This document shows positions 21,912 to 29,725 of a stretch of DNA of 42,215 bases, piece after piece. Origin of the DNA: Paludibacteraceae bacterium (GTDB lineage: Bacteria > Bacteroidota > Bacteroidia > Bacteroidales > Paludibacteraceae); NCBI GenBank assembly GCA_905235225.1, contig CAJOKE010000017.1, positions 1-42,215 on the forward strand, in the 5' to 3' direction. Each line of letters begins with the position of its first letter. Within the stretch, counting starts at the first letter, position 1. Made by a program: the position numbers and the translations under genes. The notes under the pieces were generated by a model. It was not told the origin of the DNA. It did not search any database and saw only the letters and a program-made list of their open reading frames with translations.

Positions 21912-22020
21912 TATAAAAAAGGGAGGTACTAAGCCCTCCCACCGGTTTCCATTTTATAGTGTTATCTCAACACGTGAAACAGCACTTTACTCTAAGTATA
22001 GAGGTCACTATTTCTAATGA
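21912..22020 (-). ncRNA. Candidate Abi_2-associated small RNA (~105 nt)
   Basis: Starts after TACCTTTG at 22026 and ends at an intrinsic terminator just before the Abi_2 start. Inner hairpins: CTCTA-tact-TAGAG inside GTGA/TCAC, then GTGTT-gagat-AACAC, a single-stranded stretch rich in A, and the terminator GGGAGG/CCTCCC. No reading frame of note. Its position suggests an antitoxin or guide-like RNA for the HEPN protein. Confidence 0.6.
21915..21940 (-). terminator. Terminator between the small RNA and the Abi_2 gene
   Basis: GGGAGGGC-ttagta-CCTCCC (minus strand) followed by six T. It ends 11 bases before the Abi_2 ATG, so Abi_2 is probably made only by readthrough. Confidence 0.8.
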
Positions 22021-22025
22021 CGGTG

Positions 22026-22033
22026 CAAAGGTA
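22026..22033 (-). promoter_or_regulatory. Promoter of the Abi_2-associated RNA
   Basis: TACCTTTG followed by CACCGTC on the minus strand. Shares ~25 bp with the promoter at 20160, implying common origin or common control of these cargo units. Confidence 0.7.
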
Positions 22034-22169
22034 CTGCTTTTTTATTGAAACCACCAAATTTTTCTGTCATTTTTTTCCGAAATCTGCATTTTTTCGTCAC
22101 TTTTCCGCAAGAAATCCAATTTGGATCCCTTTTGTCGGGTACGTTCATGTACCGATGAGATACCGGAAC

Positions 22170-22192
22170 AAAAAAGCACCCGCAGCGGGTGC
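22170..22192 (-). terminator. Terminator after the PIN toxin gene
   Basis: GCACCCGC-t-GCGGGTGC hairpin followed by six T on the minus strand. A second GC-rich hairpin (GCGCGC/GCGCGC, 22221-22238) lies between it and the stop codon. Confidence 0.8.
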
Positions 22193-22247
22193 TAAAGTGT
22201 CGCGAATATATATTAGGTACGCGCGCTTATGCGCGCGCGTGTGATAT

Positions 22248-22691
22248 CTAAAAAATAATCTTTCTTACCTTTCGGGGTAGAAAAGCGATGATGTTCGCTA
22301 ACGAAGAAAAGTCTTTAAGGTTGTTTGTCATTATGTAGAAGCATTTGACCTTCTGACTCATTTCGTATTGGTAGAGGTCTTCAATATCTTTTGCATGCTC
22401 TCCGGTAATGGCAGCTCTAATGTCATCATTGTTAAACTCAATGACATTAAACCGATGTGTGATTTGCTCTATCTCTTTCACCATTCTGTCAGTTCCGATT
22501 TGCTTCTGCAATTTAGCTGTCAATTGGGCGACTGATAGAGAAGATATATACAATTTCTTTCCGTTCAATCCGGAAAGGAAACGCAAAGCCTCAGTACTCC
22601 CTGCTGTATCTTTGTAGATGCCATATTTATTAGCGATGCATCCGATAAGACAATTGGTATCTACGAAAATGTGGTTCTCGTTGTTTCTCAT
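22248..22691 (-). CDS. PIN-domain RNase (VapC-like toxin)
   Basis: 147 aa from Met at 22691. The PIN pattern is visible: HIFVDTNCLIGCI (first Asp), LYISSLSVAQL, RFNVIEFNNDDIRAAI, DIEDLYQYEMSQKVKCFYIMTNNLKDF (late acidic residues, TNN-kdF). Expected to cleave RNA, checked by the upstream gene product. The ATG overlaps the upstream stop (22688-22691), typical for antitoxin-toxin pairs. Confidence 0.8.
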   Translation of the reverse strand: MRNNENHIFVDTNCLIGCIANKYGIYKDTAGSTEALRFLSGLNGKKLYISSLSVAQLTAKLQKQIGTDRMVKEIEQITHRFNVIEFNNDDIRAAITGEHAKDIEDLYQYEMSQKVKCFYIMTNNLKDFSSLANIIAFLPRKVRKIIF

Positions 22692-22873
22692 AAGGATAAC
22701 ACATCGGCATACTGCCGTTTTTCGGACGGAGTTAATAGATCCAGATTGGCATTTACCCACCGACGTTCAGCTACATCGTGAATTTCACTGCGTGTAACAC
22801 CTGCTTTGTCAAGCATTGTTTTTAATAATTGAGCACGTTTTTTGCTCAATTCCTCTCTTCGTTTTGCTGTCAT
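22688..22873 (-). CDS. Putative antitoxin of the PIN toxin
   Basis: 61 aa from Met at 22873; the ATG at 22903 would lie in the promoter. MTAKRREELSKKRAQLLKTM, LDKAGVTRSEIHDVAERRWV, a basic helical N-terminus with a possible short helix-turn-helix. No known family name offered. Position and coupling to the PIN gene make it the likely antitoxin. Confidence 0.7.
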   Translation of the reverse strand: MTAKRREELSKKRAQLLKTMLDKAGVTRSEIHDVAERRWVNANLDLLTPSEKRQYADVLSL

Positions 22874-22900
22874 AACTGCATGTATTTTAGAAATTCGGTG

Positions 22901-22908
22901 CAAAGATA
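22901..22908 (-). promoter_or_regulatory. Promoter of the PIN pair
   Basis: TATCTTTG on the minus strand, in the context ATTCGGTGCAAAGATACGAC, like the promoters at 20932 and 22026. Confidence 0.6.
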
Positions 22909-22986
22909 CGACAATTTTTTGAAATGTGCAAGAGAACGTGCGTTTTTTTGCATTTTATCGTTCCGTATGTGTCTCGTATGCGGGGA

Positions 22987-25794
22987 CTAATACCAGCCTT
23001 CCGGAAGGGTGTTATCGACAGGGATGTCTAATGAGGTCTGAATATAAAACAGTTCCGTGCTTTTGCGTCTGGTGCCGCATAATAGGTTCTTTGTAGCCCG
23101 GTTGTCCTTCGCGTTCCATCCGAGCATCTGCGGAGGGCAGAAAATCCATCCTTTTTCCTTGCAGTAGATTTTAAGTGCGGTCTTGAAGCTTTGTGCAGAC
23201 TTACTTTTGCCGGTCTTGCCCAATTCCGAACAATAATCATCGTACACTTGTTGCCGGATGAGGATATGATCGAGCCGTTCGCTTGGGTTGTCACTATCCT
23301 GTGCAAAATAAACATCCGCCCATGCCTTGAACGTATCACCCATCATGGCATTGCGCACGCGCTCCATGACTTTCTCCAACGGCGGCATATATACGGTGTT
23401 TTGATTCTTTAGGTAGAATTGCAGGCAGTTGATCATAAAGTTATAATCTGCGTTCCAATCCTCCTCAGTATAATCATGCCCGAACAGGTTTTGTCCGTCA
23501 AAGTCACTGCTGACCTTCCTTGTCTCGCGGTACTCGCCATCAGAACCTTGCTCATGGTAATAGTCACCGAATACTACCGGTATCAATCGGCGCAAGGTGC
23601 TTCGGTCGTCTCCCTTCCATGGGAAGTTAGAAGAAATGACCGTATGAGGACTATCCCTGTAGTCTATTTCAAATGATTGTGAGCCTTTGGGGTTTACGGT
23701 CAGCTGTCCGGTGATCTTGCCGTAGAATGTATCAAATGGGAAGTTCTTGGCAGCATCGTCAATAAAGAGGATGTCTGTATTAGAACTGACGCGATCGAGG
23801 AAGTGGTTATTTTTAGTCATGTCACCATCGCGCCCATCGAGTGTAACGATGTCTGCCAATTGCATGTAATGGAGAACGCGCATAAACAGCGATTTGCCGG
23901 ATCCTCCGGAAGATTCATCTTCGTTGGTTAATTTACTCTCCATAATCCAAACGCACTTGGCCATGTCGTCCTTCTTGAAGTGATGCAACAAATAGCCGTA
24001 GGTGTATATCTTGTTTAGCAGGTTCAGATGGTGTTCTTGCCTCTGGTCTGCAGTCAATCTGGAGCCATATATATTGAACCTGTTTTCGGCGGCATACTGC
24101 GCATCGGCTTCCGGGTCATCGGTCTCCAGTTCTACTTTCCAGTTCAGGCGGCTTCCGTTTATTAGATAGCAAAATACTTTACTGCGCAAACTGTCAATAT
24201 GAAAAGTGTTGTCTTTATCCACATGGAAGGCCGGTGGCAGCTCCGTGAACTTGTGCGGTATCACTTTATTACTCCAGCAGTATGTACTTACATCCTTACT
24301 ACTGGTTATCTTGAGTCCGTCGGCACTGACCACAATGGAACAGTTATCAAAGAAAAGCGTGCGCGTCGTCGGCGTGCTCACATCAAAACTGACCTCTATA
24401 TTATCCAAATCATCGTATATGCTCTGCGTGGCGCGCTTGCTATTGATGTACGCTTCCATGATATTAGGGCGCACCTGACGCGCTTTCAAATCCTCACGCA
24501 CGAAATCGCGAAGCTGCTTGGGTTCCATGCTCTCCACCTTATACTCATTCAACCGGCACGGCTTTACTTCGCCGGTAATCGGGTCTTTTAGCTTATAGAA
24601 ACCGTTAAGACGCAAGTAATAGAGAAGGTTGGTGGCCTTAATCTCTACTTTCTTGCGTTCTACGCCTTCTTTGTCTGTTACAGTCTCTTGCCAGAACTGC
24701 GCCTGCATGGCGGTGTTTACCAGTTTCTCAAACTCGTATTTAGACGGTCGCAAATCGAGAAAATCGCGCAAGTCCTTACGTGGTTTACCTCGGTTGTCCT
24801 TGAAATGTAGCAGCCATTTGGGCAACTCAATCGTGTATATCTCCACATGCTGCAAAGCCAGCCGTTCCCCCTGACGCACGCCGGTTGCATCTATATCTGG
24901 GATATTATAGATCTTTTGGGCTATACGGTTTAGTTCTGAAAGCGTCGAATAAGTCAGATCTGCAGTCTCACTATTTAGCCATATAGGGTAATAACCGAGT
25001 CCGGCCACATTCATTGCGTCACGTTCTCCGGAGCAAAGGAACACAGCCGGAAGTTTCTCAACGTGTTTTTCTGATACTCGATCTTCGCTATTCAACTCGT
25101 CAAATGCCGATATCGCTTCCTCCAGTCCGTTTACATAATCCTTTGGTTTCGTTCCGTCATAGAAGAACCGGTAGGCTTTATCGTAGCTCAATGGGCAATA
25201 TATCTTCCGGAACACGCCGCACTCATGTAGGAAGATTGGGAAGTTCTCACTACTATGTACGGTTTTTCGCGTCAAACGGCCTGTATCTTTCTTCCGGAAT
25301 ACTTTACTATAGCTTTCCAGACTATAGTAATGATATCGCTTTAGCGTTTCCTCTTTCACAAACGCCCCCCATACCTTCAAATCGGCTTCGCTTGGTTTAT
25401 CTTTAGGCTTATATTCAAAATCGCCCTCCTTCGCACCAGTGCCCTCTACATCTTCAAACTCTATCTGCGTGGCCTTATTTACATCTTCCTTGAGTCCAAA
25501 ATCCACGCCGTACTGATCTGCCAGTGCATGAATCGCTTCGGAAAAATAAGCAATGTTATGATACTTCATATATACGTCAATGGCGTTCACTTCGTGTCCG
25601 TCATCGCCGAAATCGCATATATACCAAATGCCGTCGTTCTTTTGGCGAATGGTAGCACTCGCCGTTCGCTCCTCCGGGCGCATCTTGAATTTTTTGGCAG
25701 TGCCATTTACGACATGCTGCGCGTCCGGGTATAAGCTGTAAATTATATCCAGACCGCCGTCGGTAACTTTTAGTATTTCGTCTTTCAGGTTCAT
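22987..25794 (-). CDS. Primase-helicase (TOPRIM plus SF3 helicase)
   Basis: 935 aa. The N-terminus (1-110) resembles the zinc-binding primase domain (WYICDFGDDGHEVNAIDVYM) but without its Cys/His ligands. A TOPRIM-like block lies near 250-285 (FLCSGERDAMNVAGLGYYPI). The C-terminal half is an SF3/D5-type helicase: P-loop SGGSGKS with Lys634, ILFIDDAAKNF near 675-685 and TVISSNFPW as sensor. This is the replication protein of the element, fitting self-primed replication. It ends the early operon, coupled by ATGA to the preceding gene. Confidence 0.85.
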   Translation of the reverse strand: MNLKDEILKVTDGGLDIIYSLYPDAQHVVNGTAKKFKMRPEERTASATIRQKNDGIWYICDFGDDGHEVNAIDVYMKYHNIAYFSEAIHALADQYGVDFGLKEDVNKATQIEFEDVEGTGAKEGDFEYKPKDKPSEADLKVWGAFVKEETLKRYHYYSLESYSKVFRKKDTGRLTRKTVHSSENFPIFLHECGVFRKIYCPLSYDKAYRFFYDGTKPKDYVNGLEEAISAFDELNSEDRVSEKHVEKLPAVFLCSGERDAMNVAGLGYYPIWLNSETADLTYSTLSELNRIAQKIYNIPDIDATGVRQGERLALQHVEIYTIELPKWLLHFKDNRGKPRKDLRDFLDLRPSKYEFEKLVNTAMQAQFWQETVTDKEGVERKKVEIKATNLLYYLRLNGFYKLKDPITGEVKPCRLNEYKVESMEPKQLRDFVREDLKARQVRPNIMEAYINSKRATQSIYDDLDNIEVSFDVSTPTTRTLFFDNCSIVVSADGLKITSSKDVSTYCWSNKVIPHKFTELPPAFHVDKDNTFHIDSLRSKVFCYLINGSRLNWKVELETDDPEADAQYAAENRFNIYGSRLTADQRQEHHLNLLNKIYTYGYLLHHFKKDDMAKCVWIMESKLTNEDESSGGSGKSLFMRVLHYMQLADIVTLDGRDGDMTKNNHFLDRVSSNTDILFIDDAAKNFPFDTFYGKITGQLTVNPKGSQSFEIDYRDSPHTVISSNFPWKGDDRSTLRRLIPVVFGDYYHEQGSDGEYRETRKVSSDFDGQNLFGHDYTEEDWNADYNFMINCLQFYLKNQNTVYMPPLEKVMERVRNAMMGDTFKAWADVYFAQDSDNPSERLDHILIRQQVYDDYCSELGKTGKSKSAQSFKTALKIYCKEKGWIFCPPQMLGWNAKDNRATKNLLCGTRRKSTELFYIQTSLDIPVDNTLPEGWY

Positions 25795-26051
25795 GCGTCT
25801 TTTGCAAATATATCAATCTCCAGCCCTGCTATGCAGTTTCTGTTGATTACTTCGTTAATCACTTGCGCGCTGTAGTCGTCTATAAAAGTACGGCCTTCCA
25901 ACAGCTTGTAAAAATTATCTCTATTGATGCCTAATTTGGCTATCACCTTGCGCCGCTCAGCGGAACGACGCGCACAGTCATACGTAAAGTACCACTTGCG
26001 CATACACTGGTTCCGCCGCCGGTGCTCGTCTCTGTCTATTCTATGCTTCAT
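25791..26051 (-). CDS. Small basic early protein
   Basis: 86 aa (or 70 from MRKWYFTYDCA). Arg/His-rich start, then AKLGINRDNFYKLLEGRTFI, which looks like a helix-turn-helix recognition region, and INEVINRNCIAGLEIDIF. Probable DNA-binding protein; family not recognised. Confidence 0.55.
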   Translation of the reverse strand: MKHRIDRDEHRRRNQCMRKWYFTYDCARRSAERRKVIAKLGINRDNFYKLLEGRTFIDDYSAQVINEVINRNCIAGLEIDIFAKDA

Positions 26052-26301
26052 CGCTTAATATCGGTTTGCATATCGCATCTATGTACGCCTTTTTCGTAGG
26101 TTCGTCAGCACGGCGCAGTTCCTCATCGGTAATACGCAAGTGCAATGAGTGTATATTGGCTTTTTTATTGCCCCGGTACTCACTAAAATACAGTTTCGGA
26201 TCTGCATCCAGTTTGTCTGCTAACTCCACTACCTTCTTTGGGTTGTAGTCCATAAACACGATAAAATGACCGCACGCGGACGGTTCAATTTTGTAGGTCA
26301 T
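26041..26301 (-). CDS. Hypothetical early protein (86 aa)
   Basis: Soluble, mixed structure (GHFIVFMDYNPKKVVELADKL, SLHLRITDEELRRADEPTKK). Not recognised. Overlaps both neighbours, as most genes of this operon do. Confidence 0.55.
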   Translation of the reverse strand: MTYKIEPSACGHFIVFMDYNPKKVVELADKLDADPKLYFSEYRGNKKANIHSLHLRITDEELRRADEPTKKAYIDAICKPILSDEA

Positions 26302-26467
26302 AATTATAAGAATTTAATTGGTTTAACTTCGCTGCTAATGCTTCACATAATACTCGGCTGGTATTTACTTCTACCGCGTTTCCGATGTACTTCTTTTGCT
26401 CCGCTTGTGTGCCTGCAAATGTCCCACCGGCTCCACAAAATAGGTCTATGTATAGTAATTCTGTCAT
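26285..26467 (-). pseudogene. Collapsed C5-cytosine methyltransferase (60 aa)
   Basis: Residues 8-15 are DLFCGAGG, motif I of C5-cytosine methyltransferases. Directly after it comes YIGNAVEVNTSRVLCEALAAKL, which matches motif X, normally the last motif. The ~250 residues between, including the catalytic Pro-Cys, are missing without a frameshift. It cannot be an active methyltransferase. The frame is still open and coupled at both ends (26464-26467, 26285-26301), so it may be kept for coupling or a residual cofactor-binding or decoy role. Confidence 0.7.
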
Positions 26468-27096
26468 TGTTTCAATCCTCTCAATTCGTTCATAAATCTT
26501 CTTTCCTGTAGGTCAAAATATATAGGATCTATCTCACAGCCCACAAAACTAAAACCCATGCGCCAAGCTGCTATTCTACTTGCGCCACTACCCAAATTCG
26601 GGTCAAAAATCCTGTCACCCGGATGCGCATAGTTCTCCAGTAGCCACATATATAAAGCTATAGGCTTCTGATGGGGATGGATTTTCTTCGTCATACGTTC
26701 TGCGCCCATCCGATAGCCGTCCCACTCGATATGCACGATGTTACAGGGAATATGGATATCCGTATAAGCTATTTCGCATTTTGAGTAATGGAAAGCTTTA
26801 TTATTAGCACTCATCTTATCCCAAACAATCAGATAGTTTGTATTTCCAAGTATGTCTGCAAAATAGTTCCAACCCCATATAATCTGATGCTCAGAAACGC
26901 GGCGCAACTCTGCAAAATACTCTGCTGTTGGTCGCTCACTATTCCGGTAGGTCGTTTCCGCAAACGCTTTGCCTTTGTTGCGTTTTTTCCAATCGGCTCC
27001 GATACCATACGGAGGATCCGCAATGGCTAAGTTAAAATGTTTATCCGGAAGCCTGCGCATATACTCCATGCAGCCTATGTTATACGTAAAGGTCAT
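26464..27096 (-). CDS. DNA methyltransferase (N6-adenine/N4-cytosine, beta class)
   Basis: 210 aa. Motif IV DPPY at 27-30 precedes motif I (FDPNLGSGASRIAA, ~170-183), the beta-class order. IHPHQKP upstream of motif I and GCEIDPIYFDLQERR after it complete the pattern. Modifies phage or host DNA, perhaps protecting phage DNA from restriction. No restriction enzyme is encoded nearby. Confidence 0.88.
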   Translation of the reverse strand: MTFTYNIGCMEYMRRLPDKHFNLAIADPPYGIGADWKKRNKGKAFAETTYRNSERPTAEYFAELRRVSEHQIIWGWNYFADILGNTNYLIVWDKMSANNKAFHYSKCEIAYTDIHIPCNIVHIEWDGYRMGAERMTKKIHPHQKPIALYMWLLENYAHPGDRIFDPNLGSGASRIAAWRMGFSFVGCEIDPIYFDLQERRFMNELRGLKQ

Positions 27097-27401
27097 AGCA
27101 TCCCTAATTTACGAAGTTTCTTAGCTGCGTTCTTAGCATTGAGGGCTTGAATATAGAAGCATCCTTGTTTTATCTCGGCGCGGTTCTTATATACCGGTCT
27201 GCCGGTGCCTGCATCTATATATGCAATATGCCTAACCTCTGCTGGGCGGATCTCTTTAGTCTGTCTGTCAAACTCAAATAGCGTGTGCCCTGCCACTTTA
27301 CGCTGCTTTCCTACAAATTTATATTCATGCTGCTTCTTTTGTTGCAGCTCTACGCGCGTGCCTTCGCTGGCTGCCTGCGCTGTTTCTGGTATGATTTTCA
27401 T
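27093..27401 (-). CDS. Hypothetical early protein (102 aa)
   Basis: From Met at 27401 (MKIIPETAQAASEGTRVELQ). Lys/Gln-rich, beta segments (HTLFEFDRQTKEIRPAEVRH) and a closing basic helix (ALNAKNAAKKLRKLGML). Coupled at both ends. Not recognised. Confidence 0.6.
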   Translation of the reverse strand: MKIIPETAQAASEGTRVELQQKKQHEYKFVGKQRKVAGHTLFEFDRQTKEIRPAEVRHIAYIDAGTGRPVYKNRAEIKQGCFYIQALNAKNAAKKLRKLGML

Positions 27402-27667
27402 AATTTTATATCTTCTTTTGCAATATCCATCCTTCTTATTCCCATTATTACGAAGCCGTCCTTGCAATATGCCGGATCACGTAATATATAGGTTACACGG
27501 CATATCATTTCCAAGACCCCATATTTATCTTTATCCGGATAGTATTCTCTCATATAGAGAAAGTCCCCCGGTTGATAATTTCGGTCATCATGCCTTACTT
27601 CAAAGGTCTTTAATCCTGCAAGTATATCCACAAAATACTTGCGTTCTATTTTTAGTTCATGTACCAT
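27398..27667 (-). CDS. DUF3850 (ASCH/PUA-like) protein
   Basis: 89 aa. MVHELKIERKYFVDILAGLKTFEVRHDDRNYQPGDFLYMREY is the DUF3850 signature (H-Lki---yf--i--G-K-fE-R-nDR-y--GD-l-l-E), an ASCH-related domain. Likely binds RNA or modified nucleotides; common in phage early regions. Confidence 0.85.
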   Translation of the reverse strand: MVHELKIERKYFVDILAGLKTFEVRHDDRNYQPGDFLYMREYYPDKDKYGVLEMICRVTYILRDPAYCKDGFVIMGIRRMDIAKEDIKL

Positions 27668-27773
27668 AAGTTTTTACTATGTTAAAATTGAACATTTATC
27701 TCTTTTTTTCTCCGCTGCCAAACACGAAGGAACTACGAAGGAACTACGAACGAGCAAAATACAACATTTCACC

Positions 27774-27950
27774 TTATTGTCCTTCAAACAAAAAATAAAC
27801 CTCGCTATCACTGTTGTGCGTATCTTCCGGATGTTCTTTCCAATACTCGTCGCACTTACAAAATCCCTCTTTTGTGCATACGAGATTCAAACAACACAAT
27901 GCGCAAGGGTTTTCATTGATGGGTACATACCCTACTTTGTTTTCGCTCAT
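27774..27950 (-). CDS. Small Cys-rich protein (58 aa)
   Basis: Starts MSENKVGYVPINENPCALCC; cysteines in CALCC, VC, FCKCDEYW give a likely zinc-binding knuckle, followed by an acidic tail. Not recognised. The gap 27668-27773 carries two copies of GAAGGAACTAC (from 27727). Confidence 0.55.
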   Translation of the reverse strand: MSENKVGYVPINENPCALCCLNLVCTKEGFCKCDEYWKEHPEDTHNSDSEVYFLFEGQ

Positions 27951-27962
27951 ACTTCCTATGTT

Positions 27963-28406
27963 TTATTTGCAAGGATGTTCAGTTGCAGAGCAATTCACAA
28001 TATCAGTACAAGCGCAATGGCTACAGAGAATTTTTCTACGGCCTATCCACCAGCAATTACCAAAGTAGGGATTATAGCAAGGGTCTGTCTCGGTGCATCC
28101 ACATACGGCGCATGTGCCCGGAACCGGCTCGTCACCGCTAAAGATAACCGTGAGTACAATAGTATTATGCTGAGTAGATACGGTGATTACCTTTTCTTCC
28201 TCCCGGATGATATGTGTAGTGCCTAATTTCATAATAGAATTGCGCTTTTTATATTCGGTGTTTCTCAGGTAAGACACTATCAGCCCTTTTATTTGATCTT
28301 TTTTATCCATGGGATATTCAGTGTCTCTATCTACCGGAAAATATGCCAGTGCTTCTAACGCCCATATTGGTTTAGTAGCAGGGATTATTTCTGTCGTTAT
28401 TCTCAT
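27963..28406 (-). CDS. Protein with C-terminal Cys-rich zinc-finger-like domain
   Basis: 147 aa. N-terminal mixed region, then CAVCGCTETDPCYNPYFGNC and ILCSHCACTDIVNC. The CxVCGC...C...CSHC pattern is frequent in Bacteroidota prophage proteins and probably binds zinc. Coupled by ATGA to the preceding gene. Confidence 0.65.
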   Translation of the reverse strand: MRITTEIIPATKPIWALEALAYFPVDRDTEYPMDKKDQIKGLIVSYLRNTEYKKRNSIMKLGTTHIIREEEKVITVSTQHNTIVLTVIFSGDEPVPGTCAVCGCTETDPCYNPYFGNCWWIGRRKILCSHCACTDIVNCSATEHPCK

Positions 28407-28708
28407 ATTGCAACCTTTCTAAAGATGTTATAATTACTGTCGGCGAACTCAAAATAGTGTTTACTATCCGACTCCAGCCGGTTTGTTATGATTATTTCGC
28501 AGCACACGCGCACCATCAGGCGCAAGTTCTGCTTGTCAGTGCAGTTCTCTATAAGATTAAAAGTGCTTCCGCACGGCATCGTTTGTGCTTTCCTGAAAAG
28601 CCAGTCGCGCATAGTGTTCATACGCTTCTCTCCAATCCGGCGCAGCTCCTCATAGAACCACTCGTGATTACCGTCCTCGCGGTATATTGATAGATCTATT
28701 GCTTCCAT
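28403..28708 (-). CDS. Hypothetical early protein (101 aa)
   Basis: Helical, soluble (WFYEELRRIGEKRMNTMRDWL, NLRLMVRVCCEIIITNRLES). Not recognised. Overlaps the upstream gene by 13 bases. Confidence 0.55.
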   Translation of the reverse strand: MEAIDLSIYREDGNHEWFYEELRRIGEKRMNTMRDWLFRKAQTMPCGSTFNLIENCTDKQNLRLMVRVCCEIIITNRLESDSKHYFEFADSNYNIFRKVAI

Positions 28709-28947
28709 ACTTCTACTTCCTCCGGTCTAATGATCATTTCTGAATAACCTAACGTGCATCTAAGGGAAGAAATAACATCTTCCATTTCCTCCCGGTGCTC
28801 GTCATCAAACCTTACTGCTTCATCCACGCGCATTGTGAATGACGGATTTTTATAGCAAGAACCTACTGCCGCCCATCCTTTGAAGTAGCCATATAGTGAT
28901 CTACACTTATAGCTTCTCTCATATAGAGCTATTACTTGTTTGCTCAT
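28696..28947 (-). CDS. Hypothetical early protein (83 aa)
   Basis: Soluble, MSKQVIALYERSYKCRSLYG start, acidic middle (DDEHREEMEDVISSL). Not recognised. Coupled (ATGA) to the 48-aa membrane protein gene before it. Confidence 0.55.
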   Translation of the reverse strand: MSKQVIALYERSYKCRSLYGYFKGWAAVGSCYKNPSFTMRVDEAVRFDDEHREEMEDVISSLRCTLGYSEMIIRPEEVEVWKQ

Positions 28948-29090
28948 TGCTCACCCTCCTCTTTATTGTGTACTTTCGTAATTAACTTTTCAATAGTGCG
29001 TACAAAAAAATCTACGCCATAATGAAAGCCGAAGAAAAAGCCAATTAGTGCGCCAAGCGCGAAAAGTAAAAAATTAGGAATACTAATCAT
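28944..29090 (-). CDS. Very small membrane protein (48 aa)
   Basis: MISIPNFLLFALGALIGFFF, then GFHYGVDFF, one hydrophobic segment with Gly-zipper spacing, and a charged tail. Its stop overlaps the next start (28944-28947), supporting expression. Superinfection-exclusion proteins of temperate phages often look like this, but no specific match is claimed. Confidence 0.5.
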   Translation of the reverse strand: MISIPNFLLFALGALIGFFFGFHYGVDFFVRTIEKLITKVHNKEEGEQ

Positions 29091-29110
29091 AGGTCAAAAA
29101 ATGTTATGTA

Positions 29111-29335
29111 TTAAACAAATATAGGGAAGCAGCTTCTATATACTATCCCAAACAAGCAGCTCATACAAACTGCATACAGATCAAACGAAAGAAGCGCGAA
29201 CGAAACAAACGTAATTTCATTCAGGACAAAGCATTTTACGCTCATACAGTCGTACATGCGCCGGTAGCGTACCGTCTCGATGATCGCCATGGTTAAATGG
29301 AGAACTGCATATAATATAGCAAACACTTTTATCAT
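29111..29335 (-). CDS. Two-pass membrane protein (74 aa)
   Basis: Hydrophobic segments at ~1-20 (MIKVFAILYAVLHLTMAII) and ~36-68, short loop RYRRMYDC. Unknown. Second gene of the early operon, coupled to the cro-like gene; membrane cargo expressed early may block superinfection. Confidence 0.55.
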   Translation of the reverse strand: MIKVFAILYAVLHLTMAIIETVRYRRMYDCMSVKCFVLNEITFVSFALLSFDLYAVCMSCLFGIVYRSCFPIFV

Positions 29336-29511
29336 TGTTTCCTGATTTTGTCTGCTATCTTTAATAGGATCACGCGCTCCGCAGGCGTTACACGTGTGCG
29401 CCCCTGCACGCGATTGTTGTACTGGTCGCGCGTCCAGCCCAATTCCTGCAAGGCTCTCGCACGGAAAGCAGCTTCATCCATAACCGATACTTTTTTTAGA
29501 ATTTCGTCCAT
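29332..29511 (-). CDS. Cro-like helix-turn-helix repressor (59 aa)
   Basis: LQELGWTRDQYNNRVQGRTRVTPAERVILLKIADKI: a helix-turn-helix in which 'gWtr-q-nnrv-grt-vTPaE' resembles small Cro/XRE-type proteins. First gene of the early operon, divergent from the repressor at 29726. Together they form a lysis-lysogeny switch. Confidence 0.65.
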   Translation of the reverse strand: MDEILKKVSVMDEAAFRARALQELGWTRDQYNNRVQGRTRVTPAERVILLKIADKIRKQ

Positions 29512-29545
29512 ATTTTCACAATTTTATTTGGTTGTGTTACTACTT

Positions 29546-29585
29546 TTTAGTAATTTTGCGCTGCAAAGGTAACACCTTTTAGTGA
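29546..29585 (-). promoter_or_regulatory. Early promoter with candidate operators
   Basis: TACCTTTG on the minus strand (29564-29571) drives the early operon. Similar words TTTTTAGTAAT (29546) and CTTTTAGTGAT (29575) flank it about 28 bp apart, and CACT-tatg-AGTG lies near 29637. These are possible operators for the two regulators. The wider gap 29512-29669 holds nothing else. Confidence 0.6.
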
Positions 29586-29669
29586 TATACACAAATTTAT
29601 TTCAAAAAAAAATGCAAAAAATTGCTGTTTTTATCACTTATGAGTGTTTTATATATTATAATTATGCAA

Positions 29670-29721
29670 TACTTTTGTTTTCAGACAACACTATTTATTT
29701 ATTTTTTTTATTGTAATTTTG
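29670..29721 (+). promoter_or_regulatory. Two possible repressor promoters
   Basis: TACTTTTG at 29670-29677 would give a ~40-base leader. A second -7 match, TAATTTTG at 29714-29721, ends 4 bases before the ATG at 29726 and would give an almost leaderless mRNA, like the lysogenic cI transcript of lambda. Neither has a clear TTTG at -33. Confidence 0.5.
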
Positions 29722-29725
29722 TATT

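Noticed and set aside
22688..22760. Longer PIN protein start at 22760
   Set aside because: It would overlap the antitoxin gene by 73 bases; Met at 22691 gives the usual four-base overlap and starts just before the PIN core.
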